DNA of 64,000 nt from Anopheles merus (lineage: Eukaryota > Arthropoda > Insecta > Diptera > Culicidae): assembly GCF_017562075.2 (NCBI RefSeq), contig NC_054083.1, positions 11,674,607 through 11,738,606 of the forward strand, in the 5' to 3' direction. Shown here piece by piece: positions 61,844 through 64,000 of the stretch (position 1 is its first letter; the number at the start of each line of letters is the position of its first letter). The translations under genes and the position numbers were made by a program. A model generated the notes under the pieces. The model was not told the DNA's origin, searched no databases, and saw only the letters and a program-made list of their open reading frames with translations.

Positions 61844-64000
61844 ATCCATATGAAATAAGTTTGTTTATTTATGCAGATATAAATATAAAATTTTAGGACT
61901 TAAATTAATATTATGCTTGAAAGGAATGGATCATTATGAAGCATCTTATGGTAAAATTTGTATGAAAAGATCTAGAAATAAGGATTTTTTTCCAGAACAT
62001 CAAACTGCAACAAGTGGTACTCTTCAACAATAAATGCATATCATAGTTACACAATAACAACAACTTACAAATTAATCAAACAACTGTTTTTTGCACAAAG
62101 CATCAAATATTGCCGATAGAGCAATCATGTGTTTTTATGTTACATGACATGTATTCCAAAAGGTGGAAGGTGGAAGGTAAAAACCGCCACTGTTTGATTC
62201 ATACTTGGATCCTCTTTGTCTTCCCGTTCCGAAAGTACTGTCGTTCCGACTACGTGACCATGTAAGCCCGAAAGGATCGCGTACGTCGTTGGCCAAAAAG
62301 GAAGGAAGGTAGTAAACATCTTACTTGGAAGTAATCCACCCTGTCAAAATCTTAACTTCACATTTTATTGCTGGATTGATTTCGCAAGCTGGCTGTAATG
62401 TGACAGGTGCATAAAGTTTTGCAAATGTGCGTGTTTGAATTATTCCACACCTCGCAATCGTTTTCAGCGTGCAAAGTTTCATGGTGTGATATCAATTGTG
62501 TAGTAGGGGCTGGAATGCAAATGACAGATGTCTAAATAATGTGATAAGCTAAAGTGGCTGGATTACAACTCGAGCTTATCATGTAGAAAAAGCGGCCCCT
62601 ACTCGTACTATCTGACGTGTTCGTTTTGACTGCGACAGCAACGGAGGAATAACAGTTTGCGTGAAGAAGAATGGTTACGTTGCAGTAATTTCCCGTTCAA
62701 ATACTCTCGTCACTTCGACAAGCTTCATAATATGTTTGCTCCTTCTCTCAGCGGGAGACATGTCATACGACGCTGATAGTATTCCTAACATTGAGAAAAA
62801 ATGTGGAATATGGTAAAATAGATTTGTCCTACTTATTTGACATGTTTTTTTTTACTGAATTATTCAATAGCACATTGGTAATAGGAAGGTTCAAAGCAAC
62901 TAGCACAGCATGATCATAATTTGAATTGAAATAGATATAATTTGGCATATTTATATAAATGGAGAATGTATCCGAATAGAAAATGTGTACGCTTGAAATG
63001 ATCGTGCTGCTTTCTAACATGGTATTAGGCAAGTATTGGTAGAATTTTCTTGTATCCTAACAAATTCAGTCAAAAATCCCTCCAACTCGACTCATTGAGC
63101 TAAACGGCAACTTAATAAAATATACCCTCCCACGGGAGCTGAAAGCATCGTTCAAGTAATACTATTTGATTACGTAGTACAGCGTGATTAATATTTACAT
63201 TGCTTTGAACGTTTTCTAGCTTTGAAATGTAGCGTGCAGAAATGCGGCACGACTCGTTGGTCTTTTTGGAAACGTTGTCTATTCTTCGCCTACTTGCGTC
63301 TTAATGTAAAATTGAACACCAGCAACTTCGATTTTGGCTCCATTCAACCAACTTCTTAGGTCGGAACGCCAACCGAAATCTGACGGAAGTCCCCGAATTA
63401 AATGGAGGCCGTTTTCTGAGCTCCTTTCAGCATTAAGTTTCCCATCCGCAGAGAATGGAAAACGAAGATGCAGCAGATATTTATTTACCACCTTCCTTCC
63501 AAACCCAATCCGCCGCGATTGTGTCTGTTTGCTAGCAGATGGAAATGGAATGCGAAAGGTTTGCTGTACTCGTGCTCCCGGAAGCGGATGATTCTGGGAC
63601 CAATTTAATCAAGAGTCTTTATACATATTGAGAAGATTGCTCGTCAAGCATCGGGCAACGGATTGCCCTCGGGAGTTTGCCTGAGCCCTATAATGTCTTC
63701 GCCCTAATGCGCCGTCTATAGTTAAGGCCGCGATTGTCCTTCCCCACGCTGCTATCGCCCAGCAGTGGTAGGCAGTAGTGACACGTGGTTTTTTTTTTAT
63801 TCCACCTAACGAAATTTGCAAAGAATCACCAAAAATCAGAAACAAATCGAATACATTGATGAAAGCTCAAACAATCTGCATTACGTGCTGCGGGGAGAAA
63901 ATGAGGGTCCACACAATCAGTGGCTGTGGATTTTCCGGATCACGTTCGGCTCACTTTTAATTTCAGTACCAGATATTGGCACCAACTACCATCGTCTATT
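61844..64000. other. Non-coding stretch to the end of the window
   Basis: AT-rich to about 62160 and at 62760-63060, otherwise balanced. At 62160-62320, GGTGGAA is repeated in tandem, and TCGTTGGCCAAAAAG is followed by GGAAGGAAGG. That ending resembles a retroelement tail, but I cannot assign it. The ORFs at 63279-63591 overlap on both strands and have no support. Confidence 0.5.

Noticed and set aside
1..64000. CRISPR arrays, bacterial operons, rRNA genes
   Set aside because: No regularly spaced repeats with unique spacers, no ribosome-binding-site-led gene chains and no rRNA-like sequence; the window is eukaryotic in character.

Overview
This window reads as non-coding nuclear DNA from a mosquito, most likely an Anopheles species. 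The base composition alternates between roughly balanced and strongly AT-rich blocks, there are no operons or ribosome-binding sites, and microsatellites, spliced-looking ORFs and short mobile elements are present. The best taxonomic clue is a set of tRNA-derived SINE copies that match what I remember of the Anopheles SINE200 family; that match is from memory, not from a search. No protein-coding gene here could be matched to a known family, and nearly all ORFs have the length and quality expected by chance.

Layout. 1-4998 holds no supported gene. 4999-5573 has a possible two-exon ORF joined in frame across a 102-base intron with GT-AG ends. 6797-7845 is a roughly 1-kb palindromic non-autonomous transposon. 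Further plus-strand candidate exons lie at 8778-8985 and 15849-16022, and the longest ORF is at 18406-19041. 25635-26747 is a second palindromic element with the same termini as the first. From 26.7 to 41.6 kb there are mainly microsatellites, an unusual pair of 15-base C and G runs, and a SINE of a second family (37726-37901). 41605-42985 is a third palindromic element, carrying a full-length SINE and a second SINE fragment. 44181-44218 looks like a recursive splice site (branch point, pyrimidine tract, CAG immediately followed by GTAAGC). 49387-50331 is a hAT-like non-autonomous element. 51965-52147 (minus) and 56726-56938 (plus) are weak candidates for secreted proteins. 61709-61843 is a short, recently inserted 3' end of a non-LTR retrotransposon with a perfect 14-base target duplication.

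Interpretation. A 64-kb stretch without a recognisable gene, together with a strong recursive splice site on the plus strand, suggests that at least part of the window lies inside a very long intron of a plus-strand gene. This is an inference. RNA-seq or alignment to an annotated Anopheles genome would settle it. The mobile elements sit mostly in the AT-rich blocks; the balanced-composition blocks between them are the likeliest places for conserved exons or regulatory DNA.
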